Notes: generated from the sequence alone by a model not told the origin. DNA of 64,000 nt from Sarcomyxa edulis (GCA_009761415.1 QUOL01000004.1:682001-746000), one strand, 5' to 3'. Counted from the stretch's first letter, positions 11,340-22,539 are shown. Numbers and translations: made by a program.

Positions 11340-11455
11340 GACAGGAGAAATACTGATAGGAGAATCGTTAGGAGAATCGTTAGGGGAATCGTTAGGGGAA
11401 TGTTAGGGAATTGTTAGGAGAATTGTTAGGGGAATCGTTAGGAGAATCGAGTACG
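11340..11455. repeat. Short tandem repeat, 12-13 bp unit
   Basis: About eight imperfect copies of GTTAGGGGAATC / GTTAGGAGAATC stand head to tail, just upstream of the TET/JBP gene. The GTTAGG core resembles a telomere-like repeat, but the spacing is that of a minisatellite. Confidence 0.75.
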
Positions 11456-11630
11456 GGCATCTTGCTCATGTCTTGATCAATGCTACAGAAAGTAGGGCCA
11501 TGGTCAGGAACGAAACAATGACATGGTCATGAATTCATACCAGTGGGGATGGTCTAGAGATTTCGAGAGGTAGGAAGATCCTCCGTACAGGAGACAGGGG
11601 CTGTTTCGATCTTGATCGAGGCGGAATGAT

Positions 11631-11680
11631 GTCAGTACAATGATCGGGGTGTGGATTGAGCTACTGACATCATTGCCTCC
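11631..11680. repeat. Degenerate palindrome related to those at 20.4 kb
   Basis: Arms AATGATGTCAGTA (left) and TACTGACATCATT (right) are exact reverse complements and enclose ATGATCGG. The same arrangement of words is found in the palindromes at 20418-20487 and 20568-20640, so the three are dispersed copies of one foldback sequence. Confidence 0.65.
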
Positions 11681-11697
11681 ATAGGGGACGGAGGACT

Positions 11698-12075
11698 GCA
11701 ACCTCACGCTTGCAACGTATCCTCACTGTTTCCCCTCCCAATCCTCCCCGTTTCCCCTCCCAATCCTCCCCGTTTCCCCTCCCAATCCTCCCCGTTTCCC
11801 CTCCCAATCCTCCCCGTTTCCCCTCCCAATCCTCCCCATTTCTCCTCCAATCCTCCCATTTCCCCTCCCAATCCTCCCTGTTTCCTCTTTCAATCCCAGC
11901 GTAGTGAGAATCATAAGTGGCGCACCTCGGTTCATATGGGCTTGCCGCACCCACAACCTCACGCTCGCAACCTATCCTCCCCAGTTTCCCTCCCAATTCC
12001 CCCCGTTTCCCCTCCCAATCTTCCCCGTTTCCCCTCCCAATCCCAGCGTAGTGAAACGATAGTGGCGACCTGAGA
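11698..12075. repeat. Duplicated module with 22-bp C-rich tandem repeats
   Basis: Two copies of one module stand side by side. Each opens with CAACCTCACGCTNGCAAC, continues into tandem 22-bp units (CCCCTCCCAATCCTCCCCGT core) and closes with CAATCCCAGCGTAGTGA. The first copy (11698-11925) has about seven units, the second (about 11950-12075) about three. The minus strand is G-rich with repeated GGGGAGG and GGGAGGGG blocks, well suited to G-quadruplex formation. The module lies between the divergent TET/JBP and Spt5-like genes. Confidence 0.85.
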
Positions 12076-12298
12076 GCTGCAAAACAGTATTCAGTAACGG
12101 ACTTCATGCAGCTGCGTACGCCCACACTTTAACATGTCAGCCCTTGAGGCTTTTTTGTTCGTTTTACTACTCTCTTATTGTAATTGTGATGCATTCTGGC
12201 ACGGTGTATTGTCTACCACTAATGCTACTCTACTATAATAGACTGAAGAGAGTCAAAAAACGTACCTTACACTATAGGGCGGAGTGAGATGATTGTGG

Positions 12299-12481
12299 TT
12301 CGAAAGAAGATCTGGGAAGCCGCGTCGGGACTTGAAGTACCGACGCGCGTCGGAAGGTCTTGGTAAACAAGGATACACGGAGCCCGGCCCATGGACCTGT
12401 GTACACCTGTGTACCAAGACCTTCCGACGCGCGTCGGTACTTCAAGTCCCAACGCGACTTTGCAAATCTTCTTTCTGAACC
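12299..12481. repeat. Long foldback (inverted repeat), MITE-like
   Basis: Arms of roughly 65-70 nt (12299-12365 and 12411-12481) are near-perfect reverse complements around a loop of about 45 nt. The outer ends read TTCGAAAGAAGAT and ATCTTCTTTCTGAA. Each arm contains the perfect 14-bp palindrome CCGACGCGCGTCGG. There is no coding capacity. It could be a miniature inverted-repeat element, or give a hairpin RNA if transcribed. Confidence 0.85.
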
Positions 12482-12852
12482 ATCACCTCCGATCTGCATC
12501 AAGTCGATATACGACAATATTGTCGTACCTTTCACGGTAAGTTCCGCCTATCAGATAAATACAACAATAGTTAGAGTAATAAAGGAACGTTGGACGATAA
12601 ATAACAACTCCCAAAATCAGAACAAAGGCGGTGAATAGGCCTGAAATTAGCGCGTTGAAAATGAAATGACAGGAATGTGTATAGCTAATAGTCACCATAC
12701 AGACAGGTATTTTGTTATCGACAGATCTGGACAGTTCCGAGGCAAAGACAGGCGAGATAAGGGGTGATAACAAGATCAGAAAATTGGTGAGTATTGGAAT
12801 CTTACAACGGCGTGTATGTATCAAATCACACTAACGCTCGAGGCAGCATACA

Positions 12853-15473
12853 ATGTCATCGAAACGCAGAAGGGAAGAAATCACAGCAATCGCAAGGACG
12901 TTCGTTGACGATGAAGCCGACGAATCAGACGAATCAGACGGATCAGACAGGAAGAGGATACAGATTCAGAGGGTTCGGTAAACGGCAAAGGTGAGCAATG
13001 AAACGATGCATGTTTGTCAAGTAATTATAAGCTGATAACATATATATTCAAAGTCTCCGAGAACGACAACAATAATGCACCCCCAATACTGCAGCACCAT
13101 TTCAAACACTTTGATCCGGATCTGTTTCTACGCGAGTCGGAAGCCCAGGTTGCGGATATGAGAATTCGGCACATGGGAGCGTCAAGTGTAACTAGAAGTA
13201 CAATGGCAAGGATGGACGACAATCTCTGGTGCGCACTGATACAGACGACCCAGTATGGAGTCTCAAAGTCCAGGTAAGTTTTGATATTCTGCTGGCCCCG
13301 ACTCAAACATTGAAACTCTCGTAGGCCGGGACAGAAGACGTTATCGTAGCACGATTTAGCACTTTGTCAACGAATCGCCGCAACAATATCATCTTATCTG
13401 GCATCCGGTCCGTATTCACTTCGCCCGCAACCCGAGGCTACATCTACATTGAAGCCCAGGACAAAAAATGTGTTCTAACCGTGTTTCGCAACCATTTCCC
13501 TTTGATTTCCACCCACTCTATCCAGAAGATCACTCACGAAGACGTTTATCGATTCTTCTCAATGCGCCATCACTGGACAACGATCAAAGACTTTCCCTGG
13601 GTTCGTATCACCAAAGGACGGTATGCAAACGATCTTGCTATGGTGACAGATGTTTCGGTGGCAAACCAAAGCATGGTAGAAGTCAGGGTGATTCCTCGCC
13701 TGAGCAACGACGCCCCAAAGAACAAAAAGGGCAAGGACAGAAAGCAGAGACCCCGTTTCCAACGAACTCCTGCTGCATTGTTCAATCCACACCAATGGCC
13801 TGCCTCAGTTCGGCGTAACACCGTATACGTGATGAAAGGAATGGTTTTCATCGATGGATTGCTGGAAATGCAGATTCCTATCAGACATCTTGCGTCGGCA
13901 TTGGATGCAACCCCGGACGAATTTTTACAGTTTACGCGTATACAAGCACATCCTTCTCGGGAGGCGACGTTCCAAGAATCCCTGTCATGGTTAGAGAAAA
14001 CAATCATCTGCAACACTCTGGATGTCGGACAACGGGTGGTCATCGAGGAAGGTCCTCAAGCGGATTGCATCGGTACGATTGTCGAAGACTCTGCATCCAC
14101 TCAAGGGTTAGTTGTCATCAAGGATTTGCGGACGGGTCTAAAATTTGATGTGACAAGAGGGCATTGGGGCGAGTTTTCAAAATAGGGGATCTTGTGGAGG
14201 CGATAGGTGGAACAGAGGATGGGATACAAGCATGGGTGATACATGTATCAGGCGATCAAGTAACGTGTGCATACATCCACTTGCATCCTCCAAATATTGT
14301 CGGAAACATCTTGGAACGGCGAAACATAGATTTCAGATGGCGTAACGTTCAACCAAACACCGATACTAGTCAAATGCAAGGTGATCAGGAGGTCCGTCAG
14401 GTATGTTGCATATCTGTATATTTCTTTGACCCAGTAGGCTTATCGAGGATAAGTTTATTCGAAAGGCTTGGTCACTGAGACTGCAGCGTTCAAAGCGGGT
14501 ATCAAATATGTCAAACCCCACTCCCCTTTATCCGACCATCCTAGGACCAGCTCCTGTGGAGATAGACCCTCAGGCACTTTACAAACGCGACAACCACCAT
14601 CTAGCAGATCTCAAGGTTACGATTGTCAGCTCTTTGGGCGACAAGGCACAGTCATCTGTCAAGCAGTGGAGGGGCTATAATGGCTATATAAAAGACTACC
14701 GCAACGGACTTGCTGACGTGGAGATATCCGCACCGCTTGTCCAAACGAAAAAAGTCATAGTGCGATGTTCATTAGATAATCTGGTGCATATATAGTGAGT
14801 CAATGTATCTTGTCTATACCCGAGAAAGAACTAACATGATACATAGTACTAATATTCCGGTACAAGAGGACGATGTTGCGCCTCCTGCAGCTTTGCGCTA
14901 TCTAGCACCAACTATGTCACCTGTAGCACCGCCGTCCACTCCATTGTGGACCGCCGAAGAATCAGAGATACAAACAGGGCCTCGAGAACCTGCATGGGAT
15001 CCCGCAGCCCCAATGCCAGACATAGTTCTGCGTAAGCATCATTTAAGTGTCTTCATAACGCACAATACTTGGATCTCAAATGATATCATGCAGCACAATC
15101 CCGTCCAAGCTGGATCGCTCATCCGGATCTGAGGTGGAACGACGACATCCAAGTCACATTCTCAACGCCTTCGGGTTTATCAGGCATGGGAACTATTGTG
15201 TTCGACGGTGTTGTCAAGGAAGGAACCGAGGTGATCAAGGTGCACACAGCAACTTGTAAACGAGGTCAAGGAATAATTGCGTCCATAGCCTCAATTCAAC
15301 CAGTCCGACCTTCACAGCCTAAGGATTATGCGGTAGTTGTTAGCGGTCCAGCAGATATAGGACTCCGGGTACAGCTGATCAGCTACACCAGAGGGATAGA
15401 CTATTGGATGGTGAAGCAGTGTCTGAATGCTCGTGACATAAATACCAGGCGACAGGAACCTACAGGACTTTGA
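12853..15473 (+). CDS. Spt5-like NGN-KOW protein, frame possibly broken
   Basis: Resembles the transcription elongation factor Spt5, which binds RNA polymerase II, but shorter and lineage-specific. An acidic N-terminal exon (MSSKRRREEITAI, then Asp/Ser-rich) starts at 12853. The NGN-like domain is read across a matched intron (GT at 13273): DPVWSLKVQ then AGTEDVIVARF, continuing to RGYIYIEAQ. A first KOW-like segment follows (FPWVRITKGRYANDLAMV, about 13600), then RTPAALFNPHQWP, a second KOW-like segment (FKIGDLVEAIGG, about 14180) and a third (DLKVTIVSSLGDKAQS, about 14610). Introns from 14400 onward join in phase, down to the stop at 15473. Two places do not join: upstream of the NGN exon a TAG (about 13191) closes the required frame, and near 14150 the frame shifts by one base between TRGHWG and RVFKIGDL. 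This is either a decayed copy or sequence error. No RNA-polymerase-type CTD repeats are seen. Confidence 0.65.
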
Positions 15474-15645
15474 GCGTACGTACACAGAACCTTGCACTAT
15501 GCCGAAGGATTTGACGAGGGACGAGTAAGGGTTTGTCGTCATGTATTATTAGCTAAAAAATGAATTTGAACGACATTTGGAGCAATATATTTCCATTGCA
15601 ACGACAGGATAAGTAATTCTGATAAGAAGTAAGGATTACGGTTGG

Positions 15646-18585
15646 TCAAGCCTTGGGAAGTGCCAAGACTGCGACCCATTGAACATTACAACTAGCTACC
15701 CAGAGCTTAGGAGCTTTGCCCTGTTTGTACGTTGATACTGTGTAAGCTACAAGAGCCGTCGAGTACTGCGGAAGTTCCTCCTCGAACGAGGGCAAACGCT
15801 CGCCAATATCATCCAAATCTGCGAAGTCAATCCCAGCGATACGAGCATCATATACAGGGACTGTAAAGACAGAGGGGTCAGAATGATAATACAGAACAAA
15901 TAAGCAATAATGATCGCACCAATGTCATCAGGATCGAGTATCAATTTTACGGAGGATGACGAGCTATCCGCCTTGCGCTTGAAAGGAGAGAGCGACGCTG
16001 GAGAAGGTGCAGCTCCAAACATTCCGGTAGGCTGAGATTTATTGGTGGCACCTAAGTACACCTTGGATAAGTGATCAGATTTGATAAAATGAAGGGAACA
16101 CACCTCCAGCTTCCGATCTGGTTGCAAACGTGAGGTTGGTGACGCTGATTTGGGCCTGCATTTCGGAGTGGCCAAAGATGGAACATACAACCGCCACAAA
16201 CCGCTCCCACTCTAGAGACAAAAAAGTACCATCAATTTTCTTCGACAAAAGTCCGGGACCAGACTTCTCCAACAAGTGAGATTGTCCGACGACAATTGTC
16301 GATAAACAAATAGCGGGACCTCCAGACTTCATATATATTGCAAATCTTGAATTGTTGGCGACAAGAGAATGGTTACTGAGTAAACGAGGGTCGACTCGTG
16401 AGAGGTTGACATAACGCTTATGGTTCTTGAAGGTGACCGCATTGTATAAATGTCTAAGAACTGGAGGTAAGTGATGTGCATGCTAAAGACGGATCCTGGA
16501 ATACTCACTTGACAATCACTCTGTCAGACTGCTGGAGAATGCCAGAATACCTGGCCTGCCCTCCCGTACGGGAGTCCCAAGTTGACGTCAGGATAGCAGC
16601 GCTATCATAACCGTTAGCCAAGAGAAACATCAAAGTAAAATAACTTGACGAACTTCAGCGGCGTAAGCCCTTTGTAGGATTTGAGCAGTTTGGGGTCGGT
16701 AAGATCAGATCTGTATACCTCACAGACTTCAGGGACAACTCTGATGCATGTAGATCGTCAGTATATTGTCATATATAAAAACCTGAAAGTCGTACATAGT
16801 AGTGTCCAGTGCATCTTCTAAAAGAACGGCAGCAGCCTTTTTGTCTTTGGGCTTCAAGACTTGTCTAACGCAGAGAATGAGTACAAGAAGGAATCAAAGT
16901 GGGGCACACGCACTTGGCTCCTGGACTTTTGACAACTATCTCGGAGTCGCTGAACTCTGCATCGTCATCGGGTTTGGATCTACTTCTGTTGCTCAATGCG
17001 ACCTTTTTAGCACTACGCAACATCACATTAACGACAAGAAAGATCAGAAAACTATACTGACGCACATGAACGGAGATGATTCCAGAGTAGGCTTGGGAAC
17101 ATCTTCTTTCTTGATGATTCTAGAGACAATCATTGATATTGCGTATCGTACCCGACGTGAAGAATAGCTTACTGGAATTTGGGCGCTTTGATGGGTGACA
17201 TTTTCCTTGCAGAAGAACTAGTTGGTGTGGATGGCGCTCTGCAAATAATTCAGTATACAGGCTCACAAGAGAGATCAGAGATATACATACTGAACATTCC
17301 GTTTCTTTGGCGATACTTGGGAGACGGTAGCAGAAATCTTGACTTTCTTCAATCTGTACATTTGTGAGACACACAAGTAGGAGAATAGTATACAAAACTT
17401 ACACTTCGTCATCCGAGACATCAGCGGTAGGAGATAGATCAATCTGTAATCTCTTCTGGCCCCTGATAATATATCAGTATCACAGGAAATCGATAAGGAA
17501 TCATGACAATTACCTTGTGGCTACGGGAGTACTAGGCTTCTTTGGTTTGGAACCGTGATACATTCTGTTCGAACGGTCAGATAAATGAAATAATATATCA
17601 ATATATATATACTTACGAATCATCCCGATCGAGGGGAACAACACTGTAATTGAGAAGACGTTAATATTATTGAGATTCACAAGAAGATAAAGATCTTACC
17701 CATCTGACTCGGCGTCAGAGAAAATTTCAATGGTCCTGAAAGTCAATTTGGTAATAAGTAAAAAGAACGTACTTGGAAATTGAACGAAACCTACGAAGAA
17801 GATGTAACCGGAGTGATAACCTTTTGAACCGTAGATTTCCTGACAGGAGTTTTATGGTCGACAATCACAGGCTTGTTGTTCAACGCTGGCATAGGTCTGA
17901 CATATACACTGAATATTGCTCAAAGAGAAAGCAATAAATTGACTCACGTTGTTCCAGAATCACCATCGCCAATGTCATCCTCTCCAGGCAAAGGGATACG
18001 TCTCAAACTACTGCGCCTTTTGGTGGGCGATGGACTAGATGACCGAAGGAAATTAATACAAAATTGTAAACGTAGAGATAAAAAAACTCACGTTTTCATG
18101 ACATCGTCTTCAGGATCTTCTTCGTCTGAAAGTATTTGAAGGTGAACGGTTTTCTTCCTTGGTGTGGGTCTAAAAATGGATACATAATGGACGTCAATGT
18201 GTTTCAATCTAGAATCAAGACTGACATACGTTACAGGAGGTTCCTCCTCAGGCTCTGAAAGATCATTATGATTATCTTCTTCGACGTCAGAACTACAGAT
18301 AATGTAGAGTCAATGAATGTGAAGTGATATGAATCATGAATTACGCACATTTCAGCCAAAACTCCATCTTCTTCCTCCTCCCCCTCCTCTGCCTCGTCAT
18401 CGATAACAAACCCCTCAAGATCCTGATCAAGATCTTCAGGAATATATGGTTCTTCAACACCGTCAGGCTCCCCATCTGAATCGACAGGGGTGGAAGGTTT
18501 AGGTCTGAGGACACAAGTCGTTAGTACAATCATGCATTTACATCACAAGTGAGAATACTGACATGCGACGAGTACGGGGAGGCAT
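15646..18585 (-). CDS. Multi-exon acidic protein with lineage-specific C-terminal domain
   Basis: The function is unknown. The ATG at 18585 begins MPPRTRR, followed by a chain of short exons that encode disordered acidic and basic segments, such as EEGEEEEDGVLAE, LSDEEDPEDDVMKT and TPSPTKRRSSLRR. In my reading about ten successive introns all fall in phase 2, so each exon is a multiple of three. A globular C-terminal half has DLTDPKLLKSYKGLTPL, AAILTSTWDSRTGG, RYVNLSRVDPR, FAIYMKSGGPAICLS and WERFVAVVCSIFG, and ends WVAVLALPKA. I recall this C-terminal module as a multicopy family in Agaricomycetes without assigned function. Around 16550-16760 I could not find junctions that keep the frame (between MYDFQ, VVPEVCEVY and AAILTS), so the copy may be damaged there. 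It is convergent with the Spt5-like gene. Confidence 0.6.
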
Positions 18586-19197
18586 GGCGAAAGCGACAAA
18601 AAGTGACATACAAAAAGTATGATTGTGGTCTTTTAAATGTTAGGATTAGGGGAGGCTTAACCAGTTTTGAGGCCAAGAACAACAAAGCAGGTACATTTAC
18701 GGGTAGACCAGTCTGATTCTGGCCAAATTAAACCAAAAAAGGAAAGAAGGGATCAGAATTCTAAACCGAAACACTTTGCAACCGATCGTCCACAAGCAAT
18801 GACCACATGCAACATTATGGAAAGAATAGTGAACACAATGGATATGTGAAGGAAAATCAAGGTTGAAGTCAAGTTATCAATTTAATTCAATGTGTTTGAC
18901 AGGGTTACAAGACATCAATCATTGTTCAATTATGGAGTTATCTCTCCGAAGCCAACAGAGCAAAAATAGATCGGAATCAATTGCAGTTGCCAAGGTAAAT
19001 GATCGAATCGGAAGTAGACCGATCGATCGCACAATGATAAATATAGATAGGACCACTAGCAGTTTGGAGTCAAGCGAACTGGCTCAAGTTCTTCTTGTTT
19101 CCCTTGTGGACACTGTGAAAAGCGACATGGATGGTCACTACAATTTTGCAGCTGCAAGTAAGCATAGAGGTTCATTTCACAAAGACAAAGCTTGTTG

Positions 19198-20359
19198 ACC
19201 AAATTTGTAGAAGCTAGACTGGAGGAGATCTCTGCTGCACGTATAAAGTCGACTACCAATGCAAACAAGCCATGCGTTCAACTAAGTACAATATCAGTGC
19301 GTTGGATCTCTTTCATTCACAAAACTGTTGAGACTGATGTATTTATATATACAAGTTTGAAGATATTAACTTGTTGCCATTCGAGAATCCTAATATATGG
19401 AGACTCGGAAGACCAAAGGTCAACGACGATGGCGAGACCCATTCAGACGAAGTAGTATTGAGAGTACAAGGTATTCTCTTTGAGAAAAATCTACCCCCCG
19501 TACAGAAAAGGTAAGTGATAGCGCCATATAATATAGACATAAACTACAACGCTCACGGTAATCTGTATAGATCGCAGTCTCATAAAAATCGTTATCTTCG
19601 TCAACACATTGGACTCACAGGTCTTGGAAGCGATACTTTCTCTTTAAGCGTTACAAAGCTGAGAGAAGTTCACGAATTATTTGCTATTTCTTTCCCCGAA
19701 GGGGAGGTCAAGGCTTGGGAACCAGCTAAATATCTAGATTACGGAGATACCATCACGGCATCGAACAGATACTTCACTCCAATTCAAGATGCTCCACACG
19801 AAGTGTCCGTACCATTCCGATACATGGTGGATCCAGCTGGTAATCTGCGAAACATGATGGGGGATACGCTCATGCATGGAGCGGACAATGATGTTGTGTA
19901 TTATGGTCATAAAGTGTCGGCAGAAGGAAAATCTATGTGAGTCGTGGTAGTCCAATATACTCTCAACTTTTGCTGATGTTCGACAGCTACTCTCCAATTA
20001 ATCCCAGTATTTTCAAAGTTGGAGATATTGTCGAGGTTCAGCACACCTTTCGAGCAATTCCTGTCAAAAACAACAAGATTACTATCCACTGTATACTGCA
20101 GGCCGTAACGCTCTTGGACAATAGTTTCAGCAAGGTATTTATGTCTCACTGGTAACTTCTATCGTATACTCATACATGATCATAGATGGCAAGCAGCGCC
20201 AGGGCTGAGCATCACATTGTTGCACATCCCATATTTGCTCCAAATCATTTAAAACGGAGAATTGGGTATGATGAAGATGAAGAAGTCGTGGAAGCACGTA
20301 TGGGCATGGCACAGCTAAATGTAGGGAGAGGAGAAGGAGCTGCAGACATAGAGAAATAA
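19198..20359 (+). CDS. Lineage-specific protein with VGDIVEVQ motif
   Basis: The function is unknown. Phase-matched exons give FVEARLEEISAARIKS, then (intron GTGCGT to CAAG) FEDINLLPFENPNIWRLG and VVLRVQGILFEKNLPPVQKR. After the next intron come RSQSHKNRYLRQHIGLTG and KLREVHELFAISFPEG, then a last module with FKVGDIVEVQHTF and HCILQAVTLLDNSFSK. A basic-acidic tail follows (HLKRRIGYDEDEE) and the stop at 20357-20359. The VGDIVEVQ plus L(R/Q)xxTLLD arrangement recurs, as far as I recall, in many mushroom proteins of unknown role. The 5' end is not resolved: open sequence continues upstream to about 18890 (for example SLVDTVKSDMDGHYNFAAAS near 19100), but I found no junction in phase. It stands upstream of the palindrome pair. 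Confidence 0.6.
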
Positions 20360-20417
20360 ATTTCAAAGTTTGCCACCGTCAATCAAAAAATGACTTGAAA
20401 AATATCTACATCATATA

Positions 20418-20487
20418 TTACATAATCAATGACGTCAACAAAATGATCGGGAGACCGATCATCCTACTGACGTCATTGATTATGTAA
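20418..20487. repeat. Perfect palindrome with CRE sites
   Basis: The 20-nt arms TTACATAATCAATGACGTCA and TGACGTCATTGATTATGTAA are perfect reverse complements. An inner stem ATGATCGG/CCGATCAT has a four-base loop GAGA. Each arm ends in TGACGTCA, the palindromic site bound by CREB/ATF-type bZIP factors. Confidence 0.9.
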
Positions 20488-20567
20488 TTATCTAATATAT
20501 ATATCGTTTTGGACAACCGACCGTCGTGGCAGGAGAGATAGACTCCTGGAAGGATCGATAAGTTCAG

Positions 20568-20640
20568 TATTACATAATCGATGACGTCAATAAGATGATC
20601 GAGACGCCGATCATCCTACTGACATCATTGATTACATAAT
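20568..20640. repeat. Second, imperfect copy of the CRE palindrome
   Basis: It has the same layout as the copy 80 nt upstream: TTACATAATCGATGACGTCA on the left, ATGATCG / CGATCAT inside, and TGACATCATTGATTACATAA on the right. The arms mismatch at about four positions, so it is older or less constrained than the first copy. Only the left arm keeps an intact TGACGTCA. Confidence 0.85.
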
Positions 20641-20881
20641 CCATAAAATCTATAGTCTCATGAATAGCGATGAAAATTGAATGACTAATCATCTTGAACG
20701 CACATTTGGATGCATCCAAGATACAATCAAACCAGTTTGAAGTTGAAAAACATGTTTTCATTCGATGCCATTATTGATCAAGCTTGGGCAAATATAATAA
20801 GTCCAAACACAGGTCAACTTCAATCGTCTGAAGAACTCACAAGTACTTCAGTTTTATTCCAACGTGCACCTTCAAGCCAAC

Positions 20882-21619
20882 ATGTATAGTGACACAAAAG
20901 AAGACATCAAACTACTGGAGAAACTTCAGAATACTGTAGATCAACTAACACAGGAGAACACAAATCTGGAAAGCTCTTGGACGACAGAATTACGGATCAA
21001 TGCGGAACTTTGGGAGGACCTGATTACCCTTACCAAGCAGCGAGATGATTTTCGCAATGCATTGGGAGCGAAAAGGGAGGAAATAGCAGGTCTCGAGAAT
21101 AGACTCGACAGAGCCAAATCACGTCTGAAAGACTCCAGATTGTGGGGCGTCCAGAGAGCCAATGTGGTGCGTCAGATTCTAATTTTGCTCTAATGTTCGT
21201 TCAATTATCTTATATTTGTTCCAGGTTCTAGCCGACAAGAGACCAGTCACAAGTGCACCGGTAAGTGAATATGTTTGCCTAGTTCACTTAAGCTTATGTT
21301 ACGTATATCAGAGCAACGACAATGCTGGAGGTGCTGCATTGGAAGTCATCCATACGGATTCTGAGGATGAAATAGACCCTTACGATCGAGTACAAACTCA
21401 AGGTCAACAGAATGTTGCTGTCGGTATGTCAACGACGACTTATACGTTACAATATACCTATCTGACAATATTAAAGATCTGCCACAGCAGCTTGTTGGAA
21501 GTTCCACGGCACACTCCATACTCATCACGGACGAGCAAGACACCACTTCTTTAGAAACAAGGAACTCGAAGCGTAAAAGGTCCAATAATCCAGACGATGA
21601 GATAGAATACCAGAATTGA
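20882..21619 (+). CDS. Small coiled-coil protein
   Basis: Not recognised by name. From the ATG at 20882 the first exon reads MYSDTKEDIKLLEKLQNT and continues as a heptad-like helical region with Leu/Ile spacing (ENTNLESS, ITLTKQRDDFRNAL, EIAGLENRLDRAKSRL), about 90 residues of predicted coiled coil. Two short exons follow (VLADKRPVTSAP; NDNAGGAALEVIHTDSEDEID). The last exon, joined in phase at GTATGT/AAAG, gives DLPQQLVGSSTAHSIL and a basic tail NSKRKRSNNPDDEIE, with the stop at 21617-21619. A separate 45-codon open frame from the ATG at 20752 overlaps the start and could be a regulatory upstream frame or an alternative first exon. It lies between the CRE palindromes and the 82-bp repeat array. 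Confidence 0.55.
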
Positions 21620-21712
21620 TTAGTATCTGGAAAGTAGAGAATTGAACAAAAGAATCCAGACTTGATTGCAACTCAGACCATTATCTTAGCAATTTTTGGG
21701 CGCAATTTTACA

Positions 21713-21990
21713 GTGGCTGTGCAAGGAGGAGGAGGAGGTATTCCCATGTCATAGACATCGTACGAGGTCACATTGGATTATGTGGCTGTGCAAGGATTCC
21801 CACGCGATAGACATCGTAGAAATTTGCCACTGAGATGTGGCGGTGCAAAGTCGCATTGAATTCAGTGGCTGTGAAATGTTCCCACGCTATAGACATCGTC
21901 GAAATTTGCCGCTGAGATGTGGCGGTGCAAAGTCGCGTTGGATTCAGTGGCTGTGTAAATGTTCCCACGCGATAGACATCGTTATTTTTC
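21713..21990. repeat. Tandem repeat, 82-83 bp unit, about 3.5 copies
   Basis: Units start GTGGCTGTG at 21713, 21782, 21865 and 21947. They contain TTCCCACGCGATAGACATCG, then GAAATTTGCC and GAGATGTGGCGGTGCAAAGT. The first copy is shorter (69 nt) and diverged. The array abuts the 5'-truncated Helitron helicase. The same GTGGCTGTGC word recurs singly near 22697 and 22876. Confidence 0.8.
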
Positions 21991-22015
21991 GCAAATTTCT
22001 GGCTGGAACAGGGAT

Positions 22016-22539
22016 AAAGGGAACGACTACTTAATAAATTAAGGACTCGTAACCTACGGTCCCTCAATGCGTCGGGACTTCCACCAGGCGAAATCAACAT
22101 CAAGCTTGGATGCCCAATGATCCTTTTGCGCAACCTAGCGCCCAGGCATGGTCTTTGTAATGGGACAAGGATGGTGGTCCAGCGTATATCGGGCCGAGTC
22201 CTTGAAGTCAAACTGCTTGGAGGGGAGCATGCCGGCGAAGTAGCATTCATACCACGGATTCCTCTTCGACCTTCTTCTGGTACTGCTGAATTTTCTTTCG
22301 TTCTACAACGGCTTCAATTCCCTGCTCGCCTCGCTTTTGCAATGTCTATCAATAAAGCACAAGGCCAGTCCGTAAGGCATGTTGGATTATACCTTCGTTG
22401 CCCAGTATTTGCACATGGGCAACTGTACGTTGCACTCTCTAGAGCAACTTCAAGCCACCGAATCAGAGTCTTACTCCCTGATGATGCTACGGAGACGAGG
22501 ACATTGAACATAGTCTACCCCGAGGTATTGATGGACTGA
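22016..22539 (+). pseudogene. C-terminal fragment of a Helitron PIF1-type helicase
   Basis: An open frame from 22016 to the stop at 22537-22539 encodes only the end of a Helitron helicase: SLNASGLPPGEINIKLGCPM, LLRNLAPRHGLCNGTRMVV, LAFAMSINKAQGQSV (motif V) and HGQLYVALSRATS (motif VI). A TAA closes the frame just upstream and the 82-bp array takes the place of the rest, so Rep and the Walker motifs are missing. It is a 5'-truncated relic. It lies on the plus strand, opposite to the Helitron at the left edge, and so belongs to a different insertion. Confidence 0.88.

Noticed and set aside
11340..11455. Interstitial telomere from GTTAGG units
   Set aside because: GTTAGG is separated by GGAATC/AGAATC in every unit, so it is a 12-13 bp minisatellite rather than TTAGGG repeats.
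12483..12824. Minus-strand frame of 113 codons with a hydrophobic N-terminus like a signal peptide
   Set aside because: It overlaps the end of the foldback, has no recognisable homology and lies in the 5' region of the Spt5-like gene. Hydrophobicity alone in AT-rich DNA is weak evidence.
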